Of a stretch of 64,000 bases of DNA, positions 54,715 to 63,930 are shown piece by piece. Each line of letters starts with the position of its first letter. The stretch's first letter is position 1. The notes below the pieces were generated by a model. It made no database searches, was not told where the DNA came from, and saw only the letters and a list, made by a program, of their open reading frames with translations. The stretch spans positions 3,091,001-3,155,000 of the forward strand of contig NZ_CP036276.1 of the NCBI RefSeq assembly GCF_007747995.1, in the 5' to 3' direction. The position numbers and the translations under genes are program-made. The stretch comes from Symmachiella dynata (lineage in GTDB: Bacteria; Planctomycetota; Planctomycetia; Planctomycetales; Planctomycetaceae).

Positions 54715-57360
54715 ATGAATGTGCGCTTGCCTACGTTTGATGACGTCTACTATTCGATGGATGTTTCGCAAGATGATCCATCGTATGACATGTACGAACT
54801 TGTCAAAGATTTCGCGCGGCAAAATATTGCCAGCCGGCCCCACCACCTTTACGACATCAAGCTCAAGGACTCTCGGGCGGGACAGAAAATCGCGACTCTC
54901 GACAAACAGGACATGGTGCGGCTTGTGCGGACACTCATCAAATATAGGCACGCGGCAACGAAAACATATTTTACAATTAATAAATTGCCTGCAGAGGCCT
55001 ACGGCGATCCAGACCATTCATTCACGTCGCGGCAGGGGGATACGTCATGGATCGTGGCGGCGGTGTTTTCTGCCGTAATGCGTCGAAAACTCCCACTCGA
55101 GGGCAGCGACATCGACCTCCTTCTGAATTTGGTTGTTGTGACCGTCGATCGGCCATACCAAGCGGGCTCCTTTCGTGTTGGCGTCGTCAACGCCCTTGAA
55201 CACTTTGCAGCATCCAGTGTTTTCACCGATGTGCAGACTGCAAAAGTCAAGAAGATCGCCGAAGCATGGAGCGAGAATAATATGGCCACCGATTGGCGTC
55301 GCTCCGGCGCTCGACTAGAGAAACTGATCTCAAGAGACTCCGCGATTCCACTAAAGACCGGAGAAGCCTGGTCTGATTTGGCACTTGAACATCTCAGTGT
55401 GCTCGACAAGTCGCGATTAGCGATTTGGGCAGACTTGTTAAATCATTGCCAAACGGCGACTGCCGGGAAACCGTCGAAGAAGTGGTTGAAGACCGCCCAA
55501 GACTTGGTGGACCGCGCCGACCGCGAACAATTTCGTAGAGCGATATTGAGTTGGTTTCCCGCAGTGAAAGAACCGCGTACAGAACCGATCAACGAATGGT
55601 CGCAATGGTCACCCGATCCGAACCTGGAAATCATTCCGCTGCATGCGGATATATTAAAAGGCTTGGTTTGGTGCGCGAGTACATATGAGGACGCCGAGGT
55701 TGTCAGAGCGCTCACCGACCTAGCGATTTCCTCCTATAAAAAAATCCCTCAAGTCGGTCCCCGATTGGTCAAGGTGGGCAACGCCTGCGTTTTCGCCCTC
55801 GGGGCCATGCCCGGATTGGATGCGGTCGGCCAATTGGCGATTCTCAAGGTGCGGGTCAAGTTTGGCACCGCTCAAAAAGGTATTGAAAAGGCACTTGTAG
55901 CGGCAGCGGAGCGGGAAGGCATTCCGCGCGAGGAATTGGAAGAAATGGCCGTCCCCGCCTATGGACTGACCGACGTGGGAGTGCTCCGTGAGGAACTCGG
56001 CGAATTCACAGCCGAGGTGACCGTTGCCGGCAGCAAGACGGAATTGCGTTGGATCAAACCGGACGGCAAGTCGCAAAAGAGCGTTCCGGCGGCGGTGAAA
56101 CGGGACTTTGGCGACGAGCTTAAGGAACTGAAACTGGCCGCCAAAGATATCGAAAAAATGATCCCCGTCCAAGCCGCGCGGATCGAACAGGTCTATTTGC
56201 AGCAGCGAAGTTGGGAGTTTCCCAAATGGCGGGCGCAGTATCTTGACCATCCCTTGGTCGGGACGTTAGCGCGGCGGCTGATTTGGTCATTCGAAACGCA
56301 CGGCGAAAAAGTCTCGGCAATTTATCGCGACGGACGTTTCGTGCACAGTGATAACACACCACTGGAGAACTTAACCGACGGGACGACCGTGACGTTGTGG
56401 CACCCGTTGGATGAGTCGACCGATGATATCATTGCTTGGCGCGAATGGCTACTGGAACACGAAGTCCAACAACCGTTTAAACAGGCGCACCGCGAGGTCT
56501 ACCTGCTGACCGATGCCGAGCGAAACACGGGCGTCTATTCCAATCGTTTTGCCGGTCATATTTTGAAACAGCATCAGTTCAATGCGCTTTGTGCCGCGCG
56601 GGGCTGGAAAAATTCGTTACGGCTGATGGTCGACGCCACTTATCCGCCGGCACACATGGTCTTGCCCAACTGGAATCTACGGGCTGAGTTTTGGGTCGAA
56701 GGAGCCGGCGAAGAGTATGGCGTGGATTCGAACGAGACCGGCACGTATTTATATCTCACAACCGACCAGGTTCGTTTTTACCGAGATGAGGCAGCACTGA
56801 ATTGGGCGCAAGCCGGCGCTGGGGACTATACCTCAGCTGGCCCTGATGAAGAGGAAAATCATCCCCTAGCCCTAGAGGAAATTCCTCCTCTCGCATTTTC
56901 AGAATTACTGCGCGACGTCGATCTGTTTGTGGGCGTCGCCAGCGCGGGGAACGATCCGAATTGGAGCGATGGTGGCCCCGAAGGTCGATATCGGGATTAT
57001 TGGACCAGCTATTCCTTCGGCGATTTGGGCAATACGGCCCAGACGCGAAAAACGATTTTAGAGCGTCTTGTGCCCCGATTGAAAATTGCCGAACGTTGTA
57101 CGTTCTCGGATCGCTTTCTGATCGTACAAGGAGACAAACGGACCTATAAAATCCACCTCGGTTCGGGAAATATCCTCATGGAGCCGAACGACGCGTATTT
57201 GTGCATCGTGCCCGGGCAATCGGTTCACAAAGGGGCCAATAAAGTCTTTTTGCCATTCGAGGGCGACCGCACACTGTCGATCATCCTCAGCAAAGCCTTC
57301 TTGCTTGCCGAAGATACCAAGATCAAGGACGCAACAATCCTCAGCCAAATCAACCATTAA
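54715..57360 (+). CDS. DUF4132-domain protein
   Basis: An 881-residue cytoplasmic protein. The N-terminal half (to about 440) is helical and repeat-like (VRALTDLAISSYKKIPQVGPRLVKVGNACVFALGAMPGLDAVGQLAIL). The C-terminal half matches DUF4132/MolR-type proteins: LARRLIWSFE, TLWHPLDESTDDIIAWREWLLEHEVQQPFKQAHREVYLLTDAE, RFAGHILKQHQFNALCAARGW, RTYKIHLGSGNILMEPNDAYLCIVPG. Function of the family is unknown. It forms an operon with the preceding small protein. Its stop codon shares TTAA with the convergent metallophosphoesterase stop. Confidence 0.87.
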   Translation: MNVRLPTFDDVYYSMDVSQDDPSYDMYELVKDFARQNIASRPHHLYDIKLKDSRAGQKIATLDKQDMVRLVRTLIKYRHAATKTYFTINKLPAEAYGDPDHSFTSRQGDTSWIVAAVFSAVMRRKLPLEGSDIDLLLNLVVVTVDRPYQAGSFRVGVVNALEHFAASSVFTDVQTAKVKKIAEAWSENNMATDWRRSGARLEKLISRDSAIPLKTGEAWSDLALEHLSVLDKSRLAIWADLLNHCQTATAGKPSKKWLKTAQDLVDRADREQFRRAILSWFPAVKEPRTEPINEWSQWSPDPNLEIIPLHADILKGLVWCASTYEDAEVVRALTDLAISSYKKIPQVGPRLVKVGNACVFALGAMPGLDAVGQLAILKVRVKFGTAQKGIEKALVAAAEREGIPREELEEMAVPAYGLTDVGVLREELGEFTAEVTVAGSKTELRWIKPDGKSQKSVPAAVKRDFGDELKELKLAAKDIEKMIPVQAARIEQVYLQQRSWEFPKWRAQYLDHPLVGTLARRLIWSFETHGEKVSAIYRDGRFVHSDNTPLENLTDGTTVTLWHPLDESTDDIIAWREWLLEHEVQQPFKQAHREVYLLTDAERNTGVYSNRFAGHILKQHQFNALCAARGWKNSLRLMVDATYPPAHMVLPNWNLRAEFWVEGAGEEYGVDSNETGTYLYLTTDQVRFYRDEAALNWAQAGAGDYTSAGPDEEENHPLALEEIPPLAFSELLRDVDLFVGVASAGNDPNWSDGGPEGRYRDYWTSYSFGDLGNTAQTRKTILERLVPRLKIAERCTFSDRFLIVQGDKRTYKIHLGSGNILMEPNDAYLCIVPGQSVHKGANKVFLPFEGDRTLSIILSKAFLLAEDTKIKDATILSQINH

Positions 57361-58313
57361 CCCACCGTCCAGCCGTAGCTCATGTACTCGGTCCCAAACG
57401 TCCCGTCGTCGTACAGGTCGATCACGTTGTATCCCTCGTCGGTGTGGTAGTGGTTTCCTTTCCACCACAACCCGCAGACGGCGCCGCTGTTGACGAAGTC
57501 GATTCCGGAAAACGAAATCCGCTCGGTCAAATGCGTGTGTCCGCTGAGGCAGAGTTTGACGTTGGGATGCTTGCGGAACAGGTGCACCAAGGCCGTCGCG
57601 TCTTGGTGCGACAACATGCGGCGTTTGCGGGGGTCTTGTTTGACGTGCTCTTGAAATTCCAAGCCGCCCACCGTGACGATCGGAATGTGTGAGATGATTG
57701 CGATGGGGGTGGTGGCGGGCGTGGTGGTCAGTTCGTTTTTCAACCACGCGAATTGAGCCGCATCCAATTCGCCGCGGTAGACGGTCTCGTCGTCAGCGGT
57801 CATGGAATCAAGTACGAGTATCCGCCAGCCGCCGACGTTGAAACCGTAATAACCTCGCTCCAGTCCCAGTTGATCCAGACTGTACTGCTTCCCCCATCCC
57901 GGTTCGTTACCGGTCGTTTTACTCCCAGGTTTGTCCCAGCCCCAGACATCGTGATTGCCCAGGCAATGTTTCACCGGCAGAGCGCACTCGGCTTTCCAGG
58001 TGTTGTTCCATAGCGCCCATTGACTTTCTAAATGACTGCGATCGACCGCCAGTCCGTCGTAAATCGCGTCGCCGCCATTGATGAGCAACTCGGGAGGATC
58101 CTTGAGCGCCTGCACATGACGCAATGCTTTGGTCAGGCCATCAGCAGCGGAGCGTTTTTCATTGAGGTGGATGTCGGTCAGGTGCGCTAACCGCGCGGTC
58201 CGCTTGCGAGGCATCGACGAATCGGCCGCCAACAACGGCGCGCCCATTCCAGAAGAAAGAAAAGCCGCTCCAGATCCCACAGCCAAGGATTGCAATAATT
58301 CACGTCGATTCAT
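57357..58313 (-). CDS. twin-arginine exported metallophosphoesterase
   Basis: A 318-residue calcineurin-like phosphoesterase. N-terminal MNRRELLQSLAVGSGAAFLSSG resembles a Tat signal (RR followed by a hydrophobic stretch). Metal-binding motifs in order: TDIHLN, GGDAIYDG, LGNHDVWG, ISHIPIV, SGHTHLTE. It should hydrolyse phosphomono- or diesters in the periplasm; substrate unknown. Four-nt convergent overlap with the DUF4132 gene. Confidence 0.92.
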   Translation of the reverse strand: MNRRELLQSLAVGSGAAFLSSGMGAPLLAADSSMPRKRTARLAHLTDIHLNEKRSAADGLTKALRHVQALKDPPELLINGGDAIYDGLAVDRSHLESQWALWNNTWKAECALPVKHCLGNHDVWGWDKPGSKTTGNEPGWGKQYSLDQLGLERGYYGFNVGGWRILVLDSMTADDETVYRGELDAAQFAWLKNELTTTPATTPIAIISHIPIVTVGGLEFQEHVKQDPRKRRMLSHQDATALVHLFRKHPNVKLCLSGHTHLTERISFSGIDFVNSGAVCGLWWKGNHYHTDEGYNVIDLYDDGTFGTEYMSYGWTVG

Positions 58314-58788
58314 GGGTCAAGTTTCCTAGGCGATTGTGTGTGTAGGTTAACGTCTCATCAGGCTCACAAAAACCAAGCTTACCTCTGTTGTCGCGCAGCG
58401 GAGGCTGGCTACGATCACGGTTTTCGCACACTATGAATTGGCGCGGCTCCCGTCTCTTTCTCTGTGCCCTCGGTGTTCTCTGTGGCTAAATCTTTTTTCA
58501 ATTCGTGTGCGGGATATTGGTTTGGGGGATCATCAAACGTCCTACGTGAGAAAGGTGCGTCGCGACGCACCCTACATTTCATAGGAATGGTTTCGTTGCG
58601 TTGGATTTTGCTAGTTTGCATTTCCCTGCAGTGTAAACAGAATTCCTGTGATTGTCGCAGTCGGAAGGTGGTTCCTGCGTGACGATGGCCTAGGCAACGG
58701 GTTATACTCGGCTGTGTGGGGTGATTTGGGGGCGCACACACCGCTTTGATGAATTCCTTCTGTAGAGACTTCGAATGAGGTTGTGGTG
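58314..58788. other. intergenic region with composite repeat
   Basis: 475 bp without a gene. It holds the composite repeat at 58460-58575; the rest shows nothing distinct. Confidence 0.6.
58460..58575. repeat. composite intergenic repeat, copy 1
   Basis: Two recurring parts: a 'CTCGGTGTTCTCTGTGGC-TAAATC' string (58460-58498) and, 50 bp on, GAGAAA followed by the perfect 18-bp palindrome GGTGCGTCGCGACGCACC (58554-58571) and CTAC. Both parts recur, in the same order and orientation, at 61663-61931. Confidence 0.75.
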
Positions 58789-60819
58789 ATGGTACTTCGA
58801 TATACGACATTGATTACGGTTTGTTTGATCCTTTTGAGCCGGGCGGCGATTGCGGCGGATGAACCTGAGCTACAGTCGCTGTTGACTAAGCCGATAATCG
58901 GCGCCGAGCTAAGCCAGGATGAAGTGATGGAATTCACCGACGCGCGGGTAATGCCCATGCCGGAAGTGGAAACAATTGCTCAGTGGGAAGCGTTCGTTCG
59001 GCGGCAACGGCAGGCGACGTTTGCGGAAGTGATTTATCGGGGCAGCGCTGCTCAGTGGCGCGATGCCGAGTTGGGTGTGGAGTACCTCGACACAATCGAC
59101 GGTGGGCCGGGATATTCGATACGCAAACTGCGCTACGAAGCGGTCCCGGGGTTGTGGATCCCTGCCCTGCTCTATGTGCCGGATAACCTTACTGGCAAGG
59201 TACCGGTCATTATGAATGTCAACGGGCATGACGGAAACGGCAAAGCAGCGCCGTATAAACAAATCCGCTGCATTAACCAAGCAAAGCGGGGGATGATTGC
59301 TCTGAACGTCGAATGGTTTGGCATGGGGCAGTTGCGGACTGACAATTTCGCGCATTATCGGCTCAATCAAATCGACCTCTGCGGCACCAGTGGCTATGGC
59401 GCGTTTTATTTGTCGATGAAACGGGCTTTGGACGTGCTCTTGTCGCACGAGCATGCCGATCCTGAGCGGGTGGCTGTGACGGGGCTTTCCGGTGGGGGTT
59501 GTCAAACGATTCAAATCAGCGCGCTCGATGAGCGAGTGACCTTGGCGGACCCGGTCGCGGGGTATTCCAGTTTTCATACCCGCGCGCGTTACCTGTCGGA
59601 CCTGGGAGACTCGGAACAAACTCCCGTCGACTTGGCGGTGACGGCGGACTATTCGGTGCTGACCGCCATGCGGGCGCCCCGGCCGACACTTTTGACCTAC
59701 AACGATCAGGACAATTGCTGCTTCCGCGCGGGACACGCCTTGCCGCCACTTGTACAGGCGGCCGAACCGATTTTTAAGTTGTATGGCAAGCCGGACAACC
59801 TACACTCACACATCAACACCGACCCCGGCACGCATAATTATGAATTGGACAACCGGCAGCAGTTGTATGCGTTTCTCGGTCGGCATTTTCATCCTGATGA
59901 TGCAGCCTACGATGCGACCGAAATTCCCTGTGAAGACGAAGTGTTGTCGGCCGATGAGTTGATGGTTCCGCTGCCGAATAACAATTTGGATTTGCATGCA
60001 CTGGCCGTCGCCGAGATGCAATCCCTCCCACGTGATGGCGTACTGCCGACTTCCGCGGGAGCGGCTGCCGGATGGCAACGGACCAAGCGGGCACGACTGC
60101 GACAAGTCCTGCGGTTTCCCAAGTATGATGTTCAAGCCAAAGCGGTGGGACAACAGGAAGTCGCCGCGACGCAGGCCACGTTTTGGCAGTTGAAAATCGG
60201 CGACGCTTGGACCGTTCCGGCAGTGGAATTGGTGCGCGGGACGCCTCAAAAAACGGTGGTTCTCATCGGTGATGAGGGACGCGGCTCATTGGCGCCGCAG
60301 GTGGAGGAATTGTTGGCGGCGAATCATCGTGTGATTGCGGTGGATCCATTTTTCTTTGGGGAATCGAAGATCAAAAACCGCGACTTTCTGTTTGCGCTGT
60401 TGGTCTCAGCCGTTGGTGAGAGGCCGTTGGGCATTCAAGCGTCGCAAGTTGCCGCCGTGGCGCGTTGGGCAGCCGCTAAGGACAACGTCCGCCGGGTTAA
60501 AGTGATTGCCGTTGGGCACCGGACAAGTGTGGTTGCCTTAGCAGCTGCAGCATTGAGCGACTCGGTGATCAGCGGCGTCGAGCTCCACGATTCACTCGGC
60601 AGCTTGCGACAAGTTGTCGAGGAAAACCGACAAGTTATCGAATCGCCGGAGTTGTTCTGTTTCGGCCTACTTGTCGAGCACGACATCAAACAGCTCGCCG
60701 CCCTGGTCGCTCCCAATACGGTCAAATTTGTCAAACCGAGCGAGCGCGTTCGCAGCGAACTGGCGGACTTGAAAGCGTTTTATGCGGAACTGGGGATCCA
60801 ATTCGATCCCTTCCGCTAA
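58789..60819 (+). CDS. exported alpha/beta hydrolase, acetylxylan-esterase-like
   Basis: A 676-residue protein with signal peptide (TLITVCLILLSRAAIAAD). The first hydrolase domain (about 100-370) has MNVNGHDGNGKAAPY, nucleophile elbow VTGLSGGGCQT (Ser), DPVAGYSSFHTRARYLSD and HSHINTDPGTHNYE (likely catalytic His). A second region (about 440-676) looks like a degraded hydrolase fold (KTVVLIGDEGRGSLAPQVEELLAANHRVIAVDPFFFGES) without an obvious nucleophile. ATG at 58789 with GAGG 8 nt upstream is preferred over GTG codons before it. Likely a carbohydrate esterase. Confidence 0.85.
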   Translation: MVLRYTTLITVCLILLSRAAIAADEPELQSLLTKPIIGAELSQDEVMEFTDARVMPMPEVETIAQWEAFVRRQRQATFAEVIYRGSAAQWRDAELGVEYLDTIDGGPGYSIRKLRYEAVPGLWIPALLYVPDNLTGKVPVIMNVNGHDGNGKAAPYKQIRCINQAKRGMIALNVEWFGMGQLRTDNFAHYRLNQIDLCGTSGYGAFYLSMKRALDVLLSHEHADPERVAVTGLSGGGCQTIQISALDERVTLADPVAGYSSFHTRARYLSDLGDSEQTPVDLAVTADYSVLTAMRAPRPTLLTYNDQDNCCFRAGHALPPLVQAAEPIFKLYGKPDNLHSHINTDPGTHNYELDNRQQLYAFLGRHFHPDDAAYDATEIPCEDEVLSADELMVPLPNNNLDLHALAVAEMQSLPRDGVLPTSAGAAAGWQRTKRARLRQVLRFPKYDVQAKAVGQQEVAATQATFWQLKIGDAWTVPAVELVRGTPQKTVVLIGDEGRGSLAPQVEELLAANHRVIAVDPFFFGESKIKNRDFLFALLVSAVGERPLGIQASQVAAVARWAAAKDNVRRVKVIAVGHRTSVVALAAAALSDSVISGVELHDSLGSLRQVVEENRQVIESPELFCFGLLVEHDIKQLAALVAPNTVKFVKPSERVRSELADLKAFYAELGIQFDPFR

Positions 60820-61071
60820 CATCACGGTTGGGGCGGAGACGGCGGTCGCATGCGGGGTGTGATCAATTGAGATGGGCATCCTGTCCCCGCGGTCGTCAAA
60901 TCACGCTAAAATCTTTCCGTCTTAAAACGTGTTGCTCAATTCTGGGCGTGAAACCTCTTGGCAGGTTTGAGGCATCCGGCTAGAATCCGCCGCGGATGTT
61001 TCCGCACCGATTCCCGGTCCGGGGATCTCTCCTCTCTCACATCACTTAGCCTCTCATTCATCTTGGCGACC

Positions 61072-61494
61072 GTGCCTAGTTCTCTCCCGATACGACCATT
61101 GGCCTGCTTGGCGTGTGCATTGCTGCTCACTTGTGTGTTGAGCGGATGTGTACATCGACGGATGACAATCCGTAGCAACCCGCCGGGTGCCCGCGTGTTT
61201 TTGGAAGATAAAGAAATCGGCTTTACGCCCGTTTCGACCGATTTCACGTATTACGGGACGCGCGAAATCACTTTGGTCAAAGATGGTTATGAGACGGCCA
61301 CCATATTCCAGCCGGTTCGCAAACCTTGGTACCAATACCTGCCGTTTGAATTCTTCGCCGACAACTTAAGTCCAGCAAAGATCAACAACCGGCACGAGTT
61401 CAACTACCAACTCGAACCGCTGAGGATTGAGCCGCAGGATGATATTCTGAACCGCGGTTGGGAACTCCGCAACGCCGCTCAGATTCCCGAGTAG
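61072..61494 (+). CDS. PEGA-domain lipoprotein
   Basis: About 140 residues from a probable GTG start. Lipoprotein signal (PLACLACALLLTCVLSGC) then a PEGA-type beta domain: MTIRSNPPGARVFLEDKEIGFTPVSTDFTYYGTREITLVKDGYETATIFQPV. The C-terminal region (PWYQYLPFEFFADNLSPAKINNRHEFNYQLEPL) is common in planctomycete PEGA proteins. The start is uncertain: no clear ribosome binding site, and the frame remains open back to 60958. The product is probably a surface or outer-membrane lipoprotein. Confidence 0.8.
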   Translation: MPSSLPIRPLACLACALLLTCVLSGCVHRRMTIRSNPPGARVFLEDKEIGFTPVSTDFTYYGTREITLVKDGYETATIFQPVRKPWYQYLPFEFFADNLSPAKINNRHEFNYQLEPLRIEPQDDILNRGWELRNAAQIPE

Positions 61495-61970
61495 CACAGC
61501 GACGGCGTCCTTTAAGTCTTGCAGTGACCGTTCCCATAGGGGACGAGGATCATGCGATGCGACGTTAGAGTATTGTGAGCCTCACACGACCTGTGTGGAA
61601 AGATGCGTCACGATGCGCCCGAGGTTGGGATGCTCACCGGTGGAAGCGGAGCCCAACACTTTCTCGGTGTGCTCTGTGAACTCTGTGGCAAAATCTTTTC
61701 GTCAATCCGTTTGCCACGTATTGTTTCGTTGGGAGAATCGACCGTACTACGTCGAAACTACATCGAAAGGTGCGTCGCAACAGGGTTGGAGTCTGTCGTA
61801 AAAAGCTTTTACGCGAGCGAGATGTTTTTTGTTTTCTCTTCTTACTTTTTGCGGCTCAGCGTCTTTGCGTGAGCCCTTTTTGAAGGGGCCCGTCTGTCGT
61901 CCTATGCGAGAAAGGTGCGTCGCGACGCTCCGTATCTGGGGAATCCTCGCTGCTTTTTATGCGGTGCAAG
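61495..61970. other. intergenic region with repeat remnants
   Basis: 476 bp with no supported gene, filled by the repeat elements listed at 61602-61931. Plus-strand short frames here are read from repeats. Confidence 0.65.
61602..61931. repeat. composite intergenic repeat, copy 2 with decayed extra copies
   Basis: Palindromes related to GGTGCGTCGCGACGCACC: GATGCGTCACGATGCGCC (61602-61619), a half copy GGTGCGTCGCAAC (61769-61781), and GGTGCGTCGCGACGCTCC (61914-61931) preceded by CCTATGCGAGAAA. The string CTCGGTGTGCTCTGTG ... CTCTGTGGCAAAATC lies at 61663-61694, and GCGTCTTTGCGTGAG near 61857-61873. Confidence 0.75.
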
Positions 61971-63032
61971 TTATTTCAGGCCGGAGCTGCCTTTGAGTGC
62001 GCCGCCGATGCCGATCTTTTCTGGATGCCGGGCAATTTTGTCGGCGAAGACTCTTAGGTCTCGCATGGCCGGCTCCAGGTTGCGGAGCATTACGCTCATC
62101 AATTGCGCTGTGTGATTCAGGTTATCATACAGTTCCGGATCGGCGACAAATTTCTTCAGCGAGCCATCTTCGGAATTCGCCATTTGGGCGAACTGGTTCA
62201 ATTCGCTCATCAGCTTATCCAGCTTGACGACCGAACTGTCGAGGCTCATCACAATCTTGTGGCTACGCAGGGCCAGCGGTCTGGTGACGTGGGACAGGTT
62301 TTCGAGATTTTCATCCGCTCTGCCGACTGCCATTTTAACGGCAGCGATGGCGTCACGCGTTTCTTCGACCATCGTGGGGAGCGCGGCGACGGCGCGTTCG
62401 ATGTTTCGTTGATTTTCGGGATTCCCGACAATCTGATTGGCATTGTTGAGCGTGATGGTGAATTGGTGCAACGATTCAGCGGCGCGCTCCACGACCGTTT
62501 CGATGTTGCCTCGATTGGTGTCGACAAGGTTATTGACGTTTTCGCCCACTTTTCTCCACTCGGCGCTGGTTGCTTCGAAGGACTCCATGGTTTTGCCCAT
62601 AGTCTCCTCGAGCCGCTCAACGATTTTCATCACGTCGACGGCCGGTTCGCCGACCAGGACGTCGCCGGGTTTATAGTAATGCGGGCTTTTGCCGGGTGTG
62701 AATTCGATGCTCGCGTCACCCAAGAGCGATTGCGTCAGCCGTGCTTGGCTGTCACGTCGCAGACGGTATTGTTCATTGACTTCGATGGTCACGGTCACGC
62801 CGCCACGTTTTTCATCGAAAGTAACGGACCCGACCTGTCCGATGGTGATGCCGTTTTTGCGGACAGGGGTCAATTCCTGAACGCCGGGGGCGTCGTCAAA
62901 ACGGACGGCCAGTGTGTAGGACTTTTGAAAGAGCCGCCGCATTTCGCCGAATGTAAACATCAACGCCGTTGCCACAACCAAGGCTGTGACGACGAACAAT
63001 CCGACGCGAAATTGTAATTGCCGCTCTGTCAT
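61971..63032 (-). CDS. MCE/MlaD-family lipid-transport protein
   Basis: A 353-residue protein with one N-terminal membrane anchor (FRVGLFVVTALVVATALMFTF) and an MCE domain (about 38-125: YTLAVRFDDAPGVQELTPVRKNGITIGQVGSVTFDEKRGGVTVTIEV, LLGDASIEFTPG). A long helical region follows (about 130-340) that could line a channel or contact the outer membrane. It is the periplasmic substrate-binding part of a Mla-type phospholipid transporter. It forms an operon with the ATPase upstream (90 nt gap). Confidence 0.9.
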   Translation of the reverse strand: MTERQLQFRVGLFVVTALVVATALMFTFGEMRRLFQKSYTLAVRFDDAPGVQELTPVRKNGITIGQVGSVTFDEKRGGVTVTIEVNEQYRLRRDSQARLTQSLLGDASIEFTPGKSPHYYKPGDVLVGEPAVDVMKIVERLEETMGKTMESFEATSAEWRKVGENVNNLVDTNRGNIETVVERAAESLHQFTITLNNANQIVGNPENQRNIERAVAALPTMVEETRDAIAAVKMAVGRADENLENLSHVTRPLALRSHKIVMSLDSSVVKLDKLMSELNQFAQMANSEDGSLKKFVADPELYDNLNHTAQLMSVMLRNLEPAMRDLRVFADKIARHPEKIGIGGALKGSSGLK

Positions 63033-63122
63033 CTCTCAGTCATCCTACTGCTGTATTCAAAGCGATCTGACGGAACTGTGTGATCCGTTTGTATCGATTT
63101 CGATCGCAATAATCTTTGCTGG

Positions 63123-63923
63123 TCAGGCAACGGACAGTTCCCGCATCCGCTCTCCTGCTTCACCGTGAACGAACTGCGCCACCCGTGAATCGGACGAGGC
63201 AAACGCCTCCTCGGCGGTTCCTTCAAAAATGATTTGTGGCTCATCCGCTCCCAAACGCGGTAGCGGATAAAACATCACCACGCGGTCGGCTACCTTGCGG
63301 ACGGTGTTCATATCGTGTGTGACGACAATACTCGTGACTGGGCGGCGAACGCGGGTCTGCAAAATGAGGTTGTTGATCACGTCGCTCATGATCGGATCCA
63401 AACCGGTCGTCGGTTCGTCGTACATCATGATCTCAGGAACCAAGGCCAACGCCCGTGCGAGGCCAACACGTTTCTTCATCCCGCCGGAAAGATGGGCCGG
63501 TTTCTTTTCACAGACCGAAGTCGGGAGCCCAACTTCCAGGACCCGTTCTTCGACAATCGTGCGGATTTTTTCTTCGGGCAGCGCCGTGTTTTGCCGCAGT
63601 GGAAAGGCGATGTTTTCAAACACGCTCAAACTGTCAAACAGCGCCGCCCCTTGAAATAGGTAGCCAAAGCGTTGCCGTTCATAAGAGAGTTCACGCTCCG
63701 ATCGCTCACTGAGTGGACGATCCTCGAACAGCGCTTCGCCTGATGTGGGATCCAACAGACCGATCAACAGTTTCATCGTCACGCTTTTGCCGCAACCGCT
63801 TTCACCAATCACGACCAACGTTTCGCCGCGGCTGACTGTCAGATTGACATCGCGCAGCACTGGCTGGTCGCCGAATTGCTTCGATGCGCTGCGCAGTTCT
63901 AAAATAGGGCTTTCGCGTGTCAT
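63123..63923 (-). CDS. MlaF-type ABC transporter ATP-binding protein
   Basis: A 266-residue ATPase. Walker [25 protein letters not shown] loop [23 protein letters not shown], signature [17 protein letters not shown], Walker [16 protein letters not shown] loop [23 protein letters not shown] and LSGGMKKR are typical of MlaF/Ttg2A. It should energise lipid transport with the MCE protein downstream and a permease that probably lies upstream, off the window. Confidence 0.94.
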   Translation of the reverse strand: MTRESPILELRSASKQFGDQPVLRDVNLTVSRGETLVVIGESGCGKSVTMKLLIGLLDPTSGEALFEDRPLSERSERELSYERQRFGYLFQGAALFDSLSVFENIAFPLRQNTALPEEKIRTIVEERVLEVGLPTSVCEKKPAHLSGGMKKRVGLARALALVPEIMMYDEPTTGLDPIMSDVINNLILQTRVRRPVTSIVVTHDMNTVRKVADRVVMFYPLPRLGADEPQIIFEGTAEEAFASSDSRVAQFVHGEAGERMRELSVA

Positions 63924-63930
63924 GGGCTGC

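Noticed and set aside
62103-63017. 304-codon plus-strand open frame
   Set aside because: Antisense shadow of the MCE protein gene; no ribosome binding site and no recognisable motif.
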